DNA of 15,884 nt from Acidobacteriota bacterium (GTDB lineage Bacteria; Acidobacteriota; Blastocatellia; RBC074), in contig JAKEHZ010000275.1 of the NCBI GenBank assembly GCA_022614735.1, positions 1-15,884 on the forward strand, written 5' to 3'. Numbering within the stretch: the stretch's first letter is position 1; the number at the start of each line of letters is the position of its first letter. Both the position numbers and the translations under genes were made by a program. The notes below the pieces were generated by a model, which saw nothing but the letters and a program-made list of their open reading frames with translations, was not told where the DNA came from and did not search any database. This document shows, piece after piece, positions 1-8,739 of the stretch.

Positions 1-1367
<1,367 letters not shown>

Positions 1368-1377
1368 TTTTTCGCGT

Positions 1378-2025
1378 TCATTTATCCAAAAGGTCAAGAA
1401 ACGCACGCACCCGACCCTCAATGTCCGGTTTGGCGGAAAAATCGCGAAGCTCCGTAAAGGGATAAATCGATGAGATGACCGCTACGCTATCCGCACCCGC
1501 GTCGATAACCTCCTTCGCGCGTTCAGGCGTAATGCCGCCAATAGCGACAATCGGGCGATCGGTCAAAACCTTTGCCGCTCTCAGTAACCCCAGACCGACA
1601 ATGGGATCGGGATTTTCTTTAGTCTTCGTCGGGTAGATCGGGCCAATGGCGATGTAATTAGCCGATGTTTCGAGCGCGACGCAAAACTGTTCCAGCGAAT
1701 GGGTCGAGACCCCGATGATCTTGTCTTCCCCCAAAATTTCGCGCGCTTCTTCAACAGCTAAATCAAACTGGCCGAGATGGACACCATCAACATCGGCCGT
1801 CAGGGCAACATCAACGCGGTCATTGATGATCAAGGTGGCGCCTGCCGCGCTAGTCTGTTTAAGGCAAGCACGGGCCGCATCGAGCAATTCGCGTGCGCCC
1901 GCCTCTTTGTCACGCAATTGGATCAGACTTGCGCCGCCTGCAAGCATCATCCGCACAATCTCTTCATGCGTACAGTTCGACATCTGACAATCGGTGATGA
2001 CATAGAGTTTCGGGAGTCTCAGCAT
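1378..2025 (-). CDS. thiE: Thiamine phosphate synthase
   Basis: ThiE joins hydroxymethylpyrimidine diphosphate and thiazole phosphate to form thiamine phosphate in the cytoplasm. The 215 residues match the usual length of about 210 and show the TIM-barrel motifs in order. These are LYVITD (7-12), the phosphate and substrate strand IQLRDK, TLIINDRVDVAL, GVHLGQ.D, GVSTHS, the pyrophosphate loop YIAIGPIYPTKTK, PIVAIGGI and the terminal GADSVAVIS. The first Met sits right before the first barrel strand, as in the family, which supports this start. No clear Shine-Dalgarno sequence precedes it; a -10-like box lies only 6 nt upstream (see that entry). The oxidase gene follows after a short gap, with no obvious metabolic link to thiamine. 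Other thiamine genes and a TPP riboswitch are not visible upstream. Confidence 0.95.
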   Translation of the reverse strand: MLRLPKLYVITDCQMSNCTHEEIVRMMLAGGASLIQLRDKEAGARELLDAARACLKQTSAAGATLIINDRVDVALTADVDGVHLGQFDLAVEEAREILGEDKIIGVSTHSLEQFCVALETSANYIAIGPIYPTKTKENPDPIVGLGLLRAAKVLTDRPIVAIGGITPERAKEVIDAGADSVAVISSIYPFTELRDFSAKPDIEGRVRAFLDLLDK

Positions 2026-2031
2026 AGAATG

Positions 2032-2039
2032 ATTATCTA
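2032..2039 (-). promoter_or_regulatory. Candidate -10 box for a leaderless thiE transcript
   Basis: On the minus strand the 8 nt TAGATAAT end 6 nt before the thiE ATG. A -10 box at that distance would place transcription initiation at or next to the start codon, and no Shine-Dalgarno sequence is visible. The -35 match is poor: TTTGCC lies 18 nt upstream. This is a motif reading only. Confidence 0.3.
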
Positions 2040-2065
2040 CCCATTCAGAGTGCGCGGCAAAGGGG

Positions 2066-2205
2066 GATGGATTTGAGATTTGAGATTTGAGATTTGAGAT
2101 TTGAGATTTGAAAGCTCCCAGAGTGGTTCAGCTCATTCGTGCGCCGCAATGAGCTGAATCGCTCAGGGAGCTTTCAAATCTCAAATCTCAAATCTCAAAT
2201 CCATC
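2066..2205. repeat. Inverted repeat A: heptanucleotide arms with nested inner stem
   Basis: The left arm (2066-2119) holds six tandem copies of GATTTGA (2070-2111) followed by AAGCTCCC. The right arm (2166-2205) is its reverse complement but has only four heptad copies (2174-2201). The arms therefore differ by exactly two repeat units (54 versus 40 nt). Both ends also match beyond the heptads (GATGG against CCATC). Inside lies a second, perfect 11-bp stem, TTCAGCTCATT (2127-2137) with its complement at 2148-2158, around a 10-nt loop. The element lies between divergent genes, so it is not a terminator for either. It belongs to the set A-F described in the findings. Confidence 0.95.
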
Positions 2206-2251
2206 GAGGGCTGCGACAAAAAATTCCACTACGCAAAACCAATCGATAGGC

Positions 2252-2257
2252 TATAAT
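2252..2257 (+). promoter_or_regulatory. Candidate sigma-70 type -10 box (TATAAT)
   Basis: A perfect TATAAT lies 47 bp right of inverted repeat A and about 143 bp before the lipoprotein start. No good -35 hexamer is found at 16-18 nt upstream. It would give a leader of roughly 135 nt. Confidence 0.35.
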
Positions 2258-2399
2258 ACTTGGCGGTCGAAAGTTAGAGAGCTCGATTGCCAATGCGAGA
2301 CTGAGAGCTACGTGGCTTCTCTGTGGCAATCGTGGCTGCTGATGCGGTTCCCCTTCGCAACGTTTCGACTCACAACTTGAAACAAATTGAGAAGGAGGA

Positions 2400-2744
2400 A
2401 TGATGAAAAATCGGGGTCTCGTTTCAGTTCTATTACTCGTCTCTGCCATGCTCCTTACTGCATGCCCTGAACAGACAACCATAAATCAAATCAACGGTGA
2501 TCCAGCGCGTTATCGAGGAAAAGAAGTCCTGATTGTGGGGACTGTGATAAACAGCTTTGGTGCGCTCGGCCAGGGCGCTTATGAGTTGAGTGACGATACA
2601 GGAAAGATCTGGGTGGTCACCCAGCGGGGTGTACCGACAAAGGGCGCGCGCGTCGGAGCCGTCGGCAAGTACATCAACGGAATCAATTGGAGTGGGCGTA
2701 GCTTCGGCGCCGCTTTGCAGGAGACTGACCGGAAAGTCAGATAA
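2400..2744 (+). CDS. Small OB-fold lipoprotein
   Basis: The protein of 114 residues has a type II signal peptide: positive N-terminus (MMKNR), hydrophobic core and lipobox LTAC with the lipidated Cys at residue 22. The mature part is one compact domain of alternating strands (INGDPARYRGKEVLIVGTV, then YELSDDTGKIWVVT, then GARVGAVGKY). This resembles the OB-fold of the tRNA_anti-like families often found in small secreted bacterial proteins. Its ligand is unknown. A strong AGGAGG (2393-2398) precedes two consecutive ATG codons. The second (2403) is at the better distance, so the protein probably starts there, one residue shorter. It is a single-gene unit that ends at a bidirectional terminator. 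The lipoprotein assignment is firm; the OB-fold is a pattern reading without an alignment. Confidence 0.8.
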   Translation: MMKNRGLVSVLLLVSAMLLTACPEQTTINQINGDPARYRGKEVLIVGTVINSFGALGQGAYELSDDTGKIWVVTQRGVPTKGARVGAVGKYINGINWSGRSFGAALQETDRKVR

Positions 2745-2764
2745 ACCAGTGATGTGATGAGCAT

Positions 2765-2814
2765 AAGGCAATGAGCCGTGGTTGATGATTTTCTCCACCG
2801 CTCATTGCCTTTTT
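2765..2814. terminator. Rho-independent terminator between convergent genes
   Basis: A stem of 17 bp with one mismatch pairs 2765-2781 (starting AAGGCAATGAGC) with 2795-2811 around a 13-nt loop. It is followed on the plus strand by a short T run (2810-2814 region). It lies between the convergent lipoprotein gene (stop 2744) and the 117-residue gene (stop 2822), so it can serve both. The A residues at the left foot are weaker as a T run on the minus strand. Confidence 0.8.
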
Positions 2815-2821
2815 GCCTTAT

Positions 2822-3175
2822 TTAAGCACTGGCCGTCGCCGCTTTTGGACGCCCGTGAATCTTGATCGTATCGAAGTCCTCGGCCTGAACAGTAAACTCG
2901 TAGTCGCGCGCTGGCTTGTATTTCCCGATCATCTCGTTGAGTTTAATCAGCATCGGTTCGATGAAATCATTCATCCAGGCGGATTCTTCAACTACTTTAT
3001 GCTGAAGATGCGCTATTTCGTCCTTACTGAGGCCGATGTGGTGAAGCAGGCGCAGCGGTAGGTTCTTGGCCTCCATTATTCCGGTTTCAATGATGTAATC
3101 TTCCTTACGAGACTCTAATTCAAGAAGTTGATTGTAAAAAGCATCAGTGTCAGCGAAAGTCAGGCTCTTTTCCAT
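2822..3175 (-). CDS. Hypothetical protein, 117 residues, mostly helical
   Basis: I do not recognise this family. An ATG at 3175 is preceded by GGAGGA at a spacing of 7 nt, so I prefer it to an ATG 13 codons upstream that lacks such a site. The protein starts MEKSLTFADTDAF. Residues about 5-85 look like two or three amphipathic helices rich in Leu, Glu, His and Met (LLHHIGLSKDEIAHLQHKVV is the most regular stretch). A short, more strand-like tail (YEFTVQAEDFDTIKIHG) follows and ends in a small Ala/Thr-rich tip. There is no signal peptide or membrane segment, so it is probably cytoplasmic. The His and Glu residues do not form a metal motif I can name. It is a single-gene unit whose upstream region carries a 25-bp dyad (3214-3238). 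Confidence 0.7.
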   Translation of the reverse strand: MEKSLTFADTDAFYNQLLELESRKEDYIIETGIMEAKNLPLRLLHHIGLSKDEIAHLQHKVVEESAWMNDFIEPMLIKLNEMIGKYKPARDYEFTVQAEDFDTIKIHGRPKAATASA

Positions 3176-3213
3176 TGTCTGTCCTCCGTGAAAGTTGATG
3201 GTTTGAATTAGCA

Positions 3214-3238
3214 CTATCCAATCCTGACAATTGGATAG
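3214..3238. promoter_or_regulatory. Dyad upstream of the 117-residue gene, possible operator
   Basis: CTATCCAAT (3214-3222) and ATTGGATAG (3230-3238) form a perfect 9-bp inverted repeat around 7 nt. It lies about 40 bp before the start codon at 3175. The size fits a binding site for a dimeric repressor, or a 5' leader hairpin. I cannot name the regulator. Confidence 0.45.
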
Positions 3239-3333
3239 CGCATTGGTTGCGTCTCAACCGAAACTGTAACTTAACACTTGAAAGGCCATCTCTCCAACCG
3301 CGTCAGTGCCAGAATGATTGGCTACGAAATATT

Positions 3334-3362
3334 AGGGAGAAAGATTACAGGGAGAAAGATTA
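3334..3362 (+). repeat. Tandem duplication, period 15 bp
   Basis: AGGGAGAAAGATTA occurs at 3334-3347 and again at 3349-3362, so the period is 15 bp. It lies in the AT-rich gap between lnt and the 117-residue gene. The purine runs resemble ribosome binding sites, but the short plus-strand reading frame that follows is not convincing. Confidence 0.7.
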
Positions 3363-3387
3363 TATGAAATGCTTTCGTCAGTTGGGT

Positions 3388-3411
3388 AATAAAAATTACG
3401 TACTTTTTATT
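3388..3411. other. AT-rich 24-bp palindrome downstream of lnt
   Basis: AATAAAAATTAC and GTACTTTTTATT are reverse complements except for one position. They form a palindrome centred on TACGTA about 36 bp after the lnt stop. As RNA the stem would be weak. It could be a protein binding site or part of a weak terminator for lnt. Confidence 0.5.
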
Positions 3412-3446
3412 GATGAGTTGGAAGGTAATTCAAGCCAGGCCAAATG

Positions 3447-5129
3447 TCAACGGGCCGTTTTGTGCGTGGCCAGGGGGGAAGAGCGAATCAGGCTCAATGC
3501 CAGTGCAAATAAGCTAAGTGCGACGCAACTAAAAGCAAACCAATCGCCATGCTGAAGGTAGAACGTCTGATTGCGACGCGCCTCTGCCTGCCAGGCCTGG
3601 GCTCCTGTGGTAAACATTGGCAATTGGTCGACAACTCGGCCGTCAGCTCGGATCAATGCGCTGATGCCCGTGTTTGTGACGCGTATCAGATCACGATCAT
3701 TTTCAATCGCGCGCATCCTGGCATGCAGAAGATGTTGTCGCGCTCCGGCTGTGTTCCCAAACCAGGCATCGTTTGAGAGATTGACAAGCAGCGTTGCGCC
3801 GTTCTGTACGAATTGTCGGACGATCTCAGGGTAGGCAGCTTCATAGCAGATGAAAGACCCGACGCGAACAAAATTGGTTGTCCGTTCGATGGCCCCCGTA
3901 GGGTTTATTTCATTGCCTGAGATGACCGCCGCGCGTTTCGTTTCCAGTTTCAGTGAGTTAACAACCGCCTCTCGGCCCGGTGTGAAGTCTCCGACGATCG
4001 CCGGAACGAAACGACCCAGGACGGATCGCAAGGGGATATATTCCCCAAAAGGCACCAGCCGGATTTTGTCATAGCGTTTTAGCCTCTCGGATTCAACGAT
4101 GTTCTTAGTGCCGGCGCCTGGGCTGATCGTGTGTATACTGTTGAAATAGTTTTCACCTTCCTTGGCAACCGTGTTGAGAATCAGATAGCAGCCGGTCTCA
4201 CTGGCAAGAGCGTCGAGTTTGTTTCGCAATCCCGGATCGTCGTCGTAAAAGAGGGGAAGCGGTCCTTCAGCCCAGACCACAATACTGGCTGATCTATCCG
4301 GCGCGCGTTCAATGCCTTCGCGCGTGAGTTTAATGCTGTTCTCCAGATTGCGAGCGAAGGCTTCAGGCGTATCCGAAGAATTGGGCTGTAGATTCGGCTG
4401 AACACCGACAACCGTGACTGTGACAGCGGGCAGTGTTCTCTTCTCAGATGGAGTCTCAGGCAGCATGAACATCATCGCAGCGAGTATCGACAAGGCCGCC
4501 GTTGCCCTCGCCACATTCCGTTCCTTAATTTTGAGCAGAAGCACAATAAGCGCACTGATCGTGACGATTTCCGCGCTGATCAAGTAAACCCCACCGGATC
4601 GTGACAACCGTGCGATTGGAAAATGCTCTACCTGCGAAACACCGAGCGCGTTCCAGGTCACACCAGTGATAACCGGACGCAGCCATTCGGTCGCTACCCA
4701 GACAACCGGAGCCAGCGCAATCGCCCACCAACCGAACCTTCGGACAAGCTGCGACATTGCGCCGGAGAAGATTGCCGGGAAGATTGCGAGAACGGCTGCG
4801 AAGAGCAATGCTACCGCATAGGCGACGAGAGTGAGCATCTCTCCAAAATAGACCATCGAATGCGCGATCCAGTTTTCAGCGAAAAATGTAAAGACGATTC
4901 CGCTCAGCCATCCGAGCCACAGCGCACGTCGCAAAGTGACGCCTCTTGCGATCACCTGCAACAATGGCGCAAGAGAGACCCATGCAAGGAAAGTTAATTC
5001 GAAGCCGGGAAACGAAAGAATAAGCAAAAAGGCCGTCAACAGGGCCATCGTCGACTGCCAGAGAAAGCTCTCAGGCGCCTGTGACAACGTCGAAGAATCA
5101 GAAGGAGGCGGGATGCGGGGGGATCTCAC
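3447..5129 (-). CDS. lnt: Apolipoprotein N-acyltransferase
   Basis: Lnt adds the third acyl chain to the N-terminal Cys of lipoproteins at the periplasmic face of the inner membrane. The 560 residues, a little longer than the usual 500-520, show the expected layout. Several hydrophobic segments occupy about residues 25-225, a nitrilase-like domain about 235-510, and a last membrane segment about 530-548. The catalytic triad is visible: Glu288 in VVWAEGPLP (most relatives have WPE), Lys355 in RYDKIRLVPFGEYIP and Cys428 in GSFICYEAAYPE. Glu363 of FGEYIP and the segment NLSNDAWFG are also present. The start is GTG, 5 bp after the stop of the SPOR gene. About 25 Pro- and Ser-rich residues precede the first membrane segment, so the true start could be further in. 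The short spacing indicates co-transcription with the SPOR protein. Confidence 0.95.
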   Translation of the reverse strand: MRSPRIPPPSDSSTLSQAPESFLWQSTMALLTAFLLILSFPGFELTFLAWVSLAPLLQVIARGVTLRRALWLGWLSGIVFTFFAENWIAHSMVYFGEMLTLVAYAVALLFAAVLAIFPAIFSGAMSQLVRRFGWWAIALAPVVWVATEWLRPVITGVTWNALGVSQVEHFPIARLSRSGGVYLISAEIVTISALIVLLLKIKERNVARATAALSILAAMMFMLPETPSEKRTLPAVTVTVVGVQPNLQPNSSDTPEAFARNLENSIKLTREGIERAPDRSASIVVWAEGPLPLFYDDDPGLRNKLDALASETGCYLILNTVAKEGENYFNSIHTISPGAGTKNIVESERLKRYDKIRLVPFGEYIPLRSVLGRFVPAIVGDFTPGREAVVNSLKLETKRAAVISGNEINPTGAIERTTNFVRVGSFICYEAAYPEIVRQFVQNGATLLVNLSNDAWFGNTAGARQHLLHARMRAIENDRDLIRVTNTGISALIRADGRVVDQLPMFTTGAQAWQAEARRNQTFYLQHGDWFAFSCVALSLFALALSLIRSSPLATHKTAR

Positions 5130-5134
5130 TGGCT

Positions 5135-5569
5135 CTACTTCCTCTGGCTGTTTGATTGAGAGGATTTACAATCACCGCCTTGCGGGCAGTTATCTACAAT
5201 TTTTACGATGCTGTAACCGGAGTTTTGCAATTCAGTGGTGATCGTCTCTGCTGCTTCACGTTTAACAAATGGGCCTATTTTGATGAGATAGCCCTGGTTA
5301 CCAGGAATGGCTTCGATCATCGTCTGGACGCGGCGCTGTTCGCGTATCGCGCTGCTCAACTGATCTGCAGCGGCAAAGGTCTGCAGTCCGAGCACTCGCA
5401 CAGTATAGCCGGTTCCATCCTTCGCCATTTCCATCTGGTTAGCTGGCGACGAGACATAAGTCACCAAGATCCCGGAAGCAAAATAGAGCCAACAGAGCAC
5501 GGCAATGCCGAAGAAAACTGCCAGTGCCCGTTTGTCTCTGCTCGTGAGATGTCTAATCGCTTTGATCAT
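5135..5569 (-). CDS. SPOR-domain membrane protein
   Basis: The 144-residue protein has a short basic cytoplasmic end (MIKAIRHLTSRDKR), one membrane segment at about residues 15-37 and a periplasmic SPOR domain at about 54-125. The domain begins YTVRVLGLQTFAAADQL, continues through GYLIKIGPFVKREAAE and ends in GYSIVKIV. SPOR domains bind peptidoglycan strands stripped of stem peptides, typically at the division site, as in FtsN and DedD. This protein lacks the long linker of FtsN. Two cysteines (in NCPQGGDC) follow the domain and could form a disulfide. It is the first gene of a pair with lnt, so envelope assembly is the shared theme. A role in division is an inference from the domain only. 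Confidence 0.85.
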   Translation of the reverse strand: MIKAIRHLTSRDKRALAVFFGIAVLCWLYFASGILVTYVSSPANQMEMAKDGTGYTVRVLGLQTFAAADQLSSAIREQRRVQTMIEAIPGNQGYLIKIGPFVKREAAETITTELQNSGYSIVKIVDNCPQGGDCKSSQSNSQRK

Positions 5570-5646
5570 GAGCTGATTAACTGTCTTGACATGGGCCTGA
5601 AATCACTTGCGTAATATATCACGATTTTTGCGCGCTGAAGAGTCCA

Positions 5647-5741
5647 AGAGAGAATGCGAAACGAGCGAAAATAGACGAAACAAGCGAAAACGGGCTATTT
5701 TCGCTTGTTTCGTCTATTTTCGCTTGTTTCGCATTCTCTCT
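5647..5741. repeat. Inverted repeat B (CGAAA family)
   Basis: The arms 5647-5690 and 5698-5741 are 44 nt each and match at 43 positions (the mismatch is CGAGCG against CAAGCG). The loop is 7 nt. Each arm starts AGAGAGAATGCGAAAC and repeats the word CGAAA with a spacing of 9-10 nt. It lies between the divergent SPOR and dipeptidase genes, so it cannot end either transcript. It is homologous to element E and to the single arm at 11594-11627. Confidence 0.95.
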
Positions 5742-5805
5742 AAGGACAAAATAGCTGCTCAATTCCACCTGGTGATCTGACCCTCAATTTCGGAAAGGAT
5801 GAAAC

Positions 5806-7035
5806 ATGGCCCTTCGGCTGTTTTTTTTGCCTCTGGTACTTTTGCTCACCGGATTAATTACGGTATCCGTTGTTCTAACTAAATCAAACCCCGGTCAATC
5901 TTCACCCGGTCAAGTCTCGAATGAAGAGGTAAAAATGCGCGAACGCGCGATGAAGTTACATCGCACTGCCATAGTCGTAGATACGCACAATGACATCACT
6001 TCACCGATCACCGATGAAGGATTCGACCTGGGCGCGCGAGATACGAGCGGCAAAACCCAAACTGACATTCCGCGAATGAAGGAAGGTGGGTTGGATGCAG
6101 TCTTCTTCTCGATCTACGTTGCGGCGAAGTACGCGCGCGAGGGCGGATCAGCGACTCGCGCCTTCGCGATGATCGATGACGTTTACGAACAGGTCCGCCG
6201 CTATCCCGAATCCCTGGAATTGGCGTATTCAGTCGCCGACATCCAGCGCATTCACAGATCGGGAAAGATCGCTGCGCTGATGGGTATCGAGGGCGGGCAC
6301 GCGATTGAAGACTCTCTGGCGGCATTGCGGATGTTTTACAAACTCGGCATCCGGTATATGACGCTCACACATACAAACACGAACAATTGGGCCGACTCTG
6401 CGGGAGGCATCTCCATTCAGGCGGAAAAACGGCATGGCGGTCTAAGCGAATTTGGTAAGGATGTCGTGGGCGAGATGAATCGACTGGGAATGATGGTTGA
6501 CATTTCTCACGTCGCGGACGATACATTCTGGGACTGCATCGAAGTCAGCCAGGCGCCGCTCATCGCATCACATTCTTCCTGCCGGGCGCTGACGAATGTC
6601 CCGCGCAATCTGACCGACGACATGCTCAAGGCAATGGCGAAAAATGGTGGTGTCGTGATGGTCAATTTTTACAATGGTTTCATCAATACCGAGTACGCGA
6701 AGGCGGGAATGCCGGCGCCTGCGAAGGCCGCCGACACCGCGACGATGGAGATGTTGATGCAACATTTCGAACACATCATCAAAGTCGCAGGCATTGACCA
6801 TGTGGGCATTGGATCGGATTTCGATGGTGTGGATGGCAAACTGCCACCTGGGATGGAGGATGTTTCTCGGCTCCCAACCATAACCTATGAATTGCTTAAA
6901 CGCGGTTATTCTGAAAATGACGTGAAAAAGGTGCTCGGTGAAAACCTGCTGCGGGCGATGGCTGACGTCGAAAAAACAGCAAAGAAGCTGCAAGCCACGG
7001 GCGCAAAACCGTCGTTCGCCAAAATCAATAAATAA
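5806..7035 (+). CDS. Membrane dipeptidase, family M19 (renal dipeptidase type)
   Basis: M19 enzymes are zinc dipeptidases of the amidohydrolase fold that cleave dipeptides such as Cys-Gly and can also act on D-amino-acid C-termini. The 409 residues carry all expected ligands: His61 and Asp63 in VVDTHND, Glu162 in GIEGGH, His235 in VDISHV, His256 in ASHSSCRAL and Asp338 in GIGSDFDG. An N-terminal hydrophobic stretch (residues 5-24), without a lipobox Cys, suggests export or membrane anchoring. AAAGGA lies about 7 nt before the ATG. The GGT-like gene follows 5 bp after the stop, and the two form an operon. GGT removes gamma-Glu from glutathione and leaves Cys-Gly, a known substrate of renal dipeptidase, so a shared peptide-scavenging role is plausible but inferred. 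Confidence 0.93.
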   Translation: MALRLFFLPLVLLLTGLITVSVVLTKSNPGQSSPGQVSNEEVKMRERAMKLHRTAIVVDTHNDITSPITDEGFDLGARDTSGKTQTDIPRMKEGGLDAVFFSIYVAAKYAREGGSATRAFAMIDDVYEQVRRYPESLELAYSVADIQRIHRSGKIAALMGIEGGHAIEDSLAALRMFYKLGIRYMTLTHTNTNNWADSAGGISIQAEKRHGGLSEFGKDVVGEMNRLGMMVDISHVADDTFWDCIEVSQAPLIASHSSCRALTNVPRNLTDDMLKAMAKNGGVVMVNFYNGFINTEYAKAGMPAPAKAADTATMEMLMQHFEHIIKVAGIDHVGIGSDFDGVDGKLPPGMEDVSRLPTITYELLKRGYSENDVKKVLGENLLRAMADVEKTAKKLQATGAKPSFAKINK

Positions 7036-7040
7036 AAGCT

Positions 7041-8732
7041 ATGACTCTCAAAAAATACGCTCTCACTATTATCGTTATGTCATTGATCGTCTCATCTGCC
7101 CTTCCAGCCGAACAACAACAATCTGTCGGCGACAAGCCGAGCCCGAGCGGAGGCAGGACACGCTCTGCCGTGCGCGCGATGAACGGGATGATTGCAACAA
7201 GCCAGCCACTGGCTTCTGCTGCCGGTCTTCGCATCCTGCAGCAGGGCGGCAATGCGATCGATGCAGCAGTAGCTGCCGCGGCAGTGCTCTGCGTCGTCGA
7301 ACCGATGATGGTCAGCCCCGGCGGCGATCTTTTCGCGATCGTCTGGAATGCGAAGAAGAAAGAGCTGAAAGCGCTCAATGCCAGCGGTCGCGCGCCTCGA
7401 GCCGCAAGCATCGATGAGCTGAAAAACCGCGGCTTCGACCGGATGCCGCAAAGCGGCATACACGCCGTCACGGTGCCGGGCGCGGTCGATGGCTGGGCTA
7501 GGCTGATCGAACGTTACGGCACAATGAAGCTGTCGCAGGTCTTACAACCCGCAATCGAATATGCCGAGCGCGGGTTCCCGGTAACCGATGTGATCGCGGC
7601 CGACTGGCAAGTGGGTTTGACCCACAAAGACCAGCCCGACTTTGCTGAAACCTTCCTGCCCAACGGCAGGCCGCCGGCTGCCGGTGAAATATTTACAAAT
7701 AGGAATCTGGCCAACACTCTCAAAAGGATCGCAGCACAGGGGCCGGAGGTTTTTTATCGCGGTGTGATCGCAGCCAAGATCGTCAGGTTCGCCAGAGAAG
7801 AACGCGGACTGCACACGCGGCGCGATTTCGCGAATCACGCCTCGAATTGGATCGATCCGATCAGCACGAACTATCGCGGCAATACGGTCTATGAACTGCC
7901 GCCCAATACACAGGGGATGACTGCGCTGCTCTGGCTCAATATCCTCGAAGGCTTTGACCTGCGTTCGCTCGGACACAACACGCCGGAATATCTGCATCTG
8001 CTGGCTGAATCCAAAAAGCTCGCTTTCGCCGACCGTGCGCGTCACATAGCTGACCCGGCTTTTTATCAGGCTCCGCTTGTGAGACTGCTCTCGAAAGACT
8101 ATGCCACAGATTTGCGTAAACGCATCGATCCAAACCAGGTCATGGAGCGTGCAGCATCAAGCCCGGACGGCAGCCCGCAGGGTGGTGAGGACACTGTCTA
8201 TTTGACAGTTGTGGACAAAGACCGCAATGCGATCTCGCTCATCCAGAGCATCTTCAGCAACTTCGGCTCGGGCCTGGTAGCAGGTGACACAGGTATTCTG
8301 CTGCATAATCGCGGCGCGGGGTTTTCTTTCGACCCGAATCATCCGAACAGGCTTGAAGGCGGCAAACGCCCATTCCACACGCTTGTCCCGGCAATGGTCT
8401 TTCGCAGCGGAAGGCCGTGGCTGACTTTTGGCGTGATGGGTGGCGATATGCAGACCCAGGGGCATGTCCAGGTCTTGCTTAACCTCATCGATTTCGGGAT
8501 GGATGTGCAGCGCGCAGGTGAACAGCCGCGACTCCGCCATTTTGAGAGCGGCCTCGCGCTCGAAACGGCAATCGGTGAAGACGTCCGTAACGCGCTAAAA
8601 AACAAAGGCCATTTACTTACTACGTCGCCCGGAATGTTCGGCGGCTACCAGGCGATTATGATCGATCCGAAAACCGGGGCGTTGTCCGGCGGTTCGGATC
8701 CGCGCAAGGATGGTAGCGCGATGGGTTGGTAA
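7041..8732 (+). CDS. Gamma-glutamyltranspeptidase-like Ntn hydrolase
   Basis: The GGT family makes a precursor that cleaves itself before a catalytic Thr. Here the 563 residues have a signal peptide-like start (residues 4-22), then MIATSQPLASAAGLRILQQGGNA in the large subunit (split here over residues 50-72), MMVSPGGDLF (89-98), and the cleavage site GGED|TVYLTVVD with Thr385 as nucleophile. The small subunit has GLVAGDTGILLHNRGAGFSF, GVMGGDMQTQGHVQ and the end GGSDPRKDG. The Ser-Ser pair that lines the gamma-Glu pocket in E. coli GGT (in GKRPLSSM) is replaced by His-Thr (GKRPFHTL). That is seen in GGT-like subfamilies such as YwrD and HpxW, so the substrate may not be glutathione. It follows the dipeptidase by 5 bp and is probably translationally coupled, because its own Shine-Dalgarno is poor. 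Confidence 0.9.
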   Translation: MTLKKYALTIIVMSLIVSSALPAEQQQSVGDKPSPSGGRTRSAVRAMNGMIATSQPLASAAGLRILQQGGNAIDAAVAAAAVLCVVEPMMVSPGGDLFAIVWNAKKKELKALNASGRAPRAASIDELKNRGFDRMPQSGIHAVTVPGAVDGWARLIERYGTMKLSQVLQPAIEYAERGFPVTDVIAADWQVGLTHKDQPDFAETFLPNGRPPAAGEIFTNRNLANTLKRIAAQGPEVFYRGVIAAKIVRFAREERGLHTRRDFANHASNWIDPISTNYRGNTVYELPPNTQGMTALLWLNILEGFDLRSLGHNTPEYLHLLAESKKLAFADRARHIADPAFYQAPLVRLLSKDYATDLRKRIDPNQVMERAASSPDGSPQGGEDTVYLTVVDKDRNAISLIQSIFSNFGSGLVAGDTGILLHNRGAGFSFDPNHPNRLEGGKRPFHTLVPAMVFRSGRPWLTFGVMGGDMQTQGHVQVLLNLIDFGMDVQRAGEQPRLRHFESGLALETAIGEDVRNALKNKGHLLTTSPGMFGGYQAIMIDPKTGALSGGSDPRKDGSAMGW

Positions 8733-8739
8733 TGCCTCG

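Larger units (their letters stand above)
2026..2399. other. Divergent intergenic region between thiE and the lipoprotein gene
   Basis: This 374-bp stretch separates two genes read outward. It contains the large inverted repeat A in the middle and candidate promoter boxes near each gene. The stretch from about 2264 to 2390 would be a long untranslated leader of the lipoprotein gene. I see no coding potential or known riboswitch in it. Confidence 0.6.

Noticed and set aside
2070..2201. Heptad tracts considered as a CRISPR array
   Set aside because: The units are 7 nt long, directly adjacent and without spacers, and no cas gene is in the window.
3247..3555. Plus-strand frame in the AT-rich gap, with purine runs like ribosome binding sites before an internal ATG at 3364
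   Set aside because: Over a third of it overlaps lnt on the other strand, the product shows no domain, and the apparent ribosome sites are just the 15-bp duplication.
5647..5741. Elements A and B considered as Rho-independent terminators
   Set aside because: Both lie between genes that point away from each other, so no transcript of either neighbour ends there, and no T run follows the stems.
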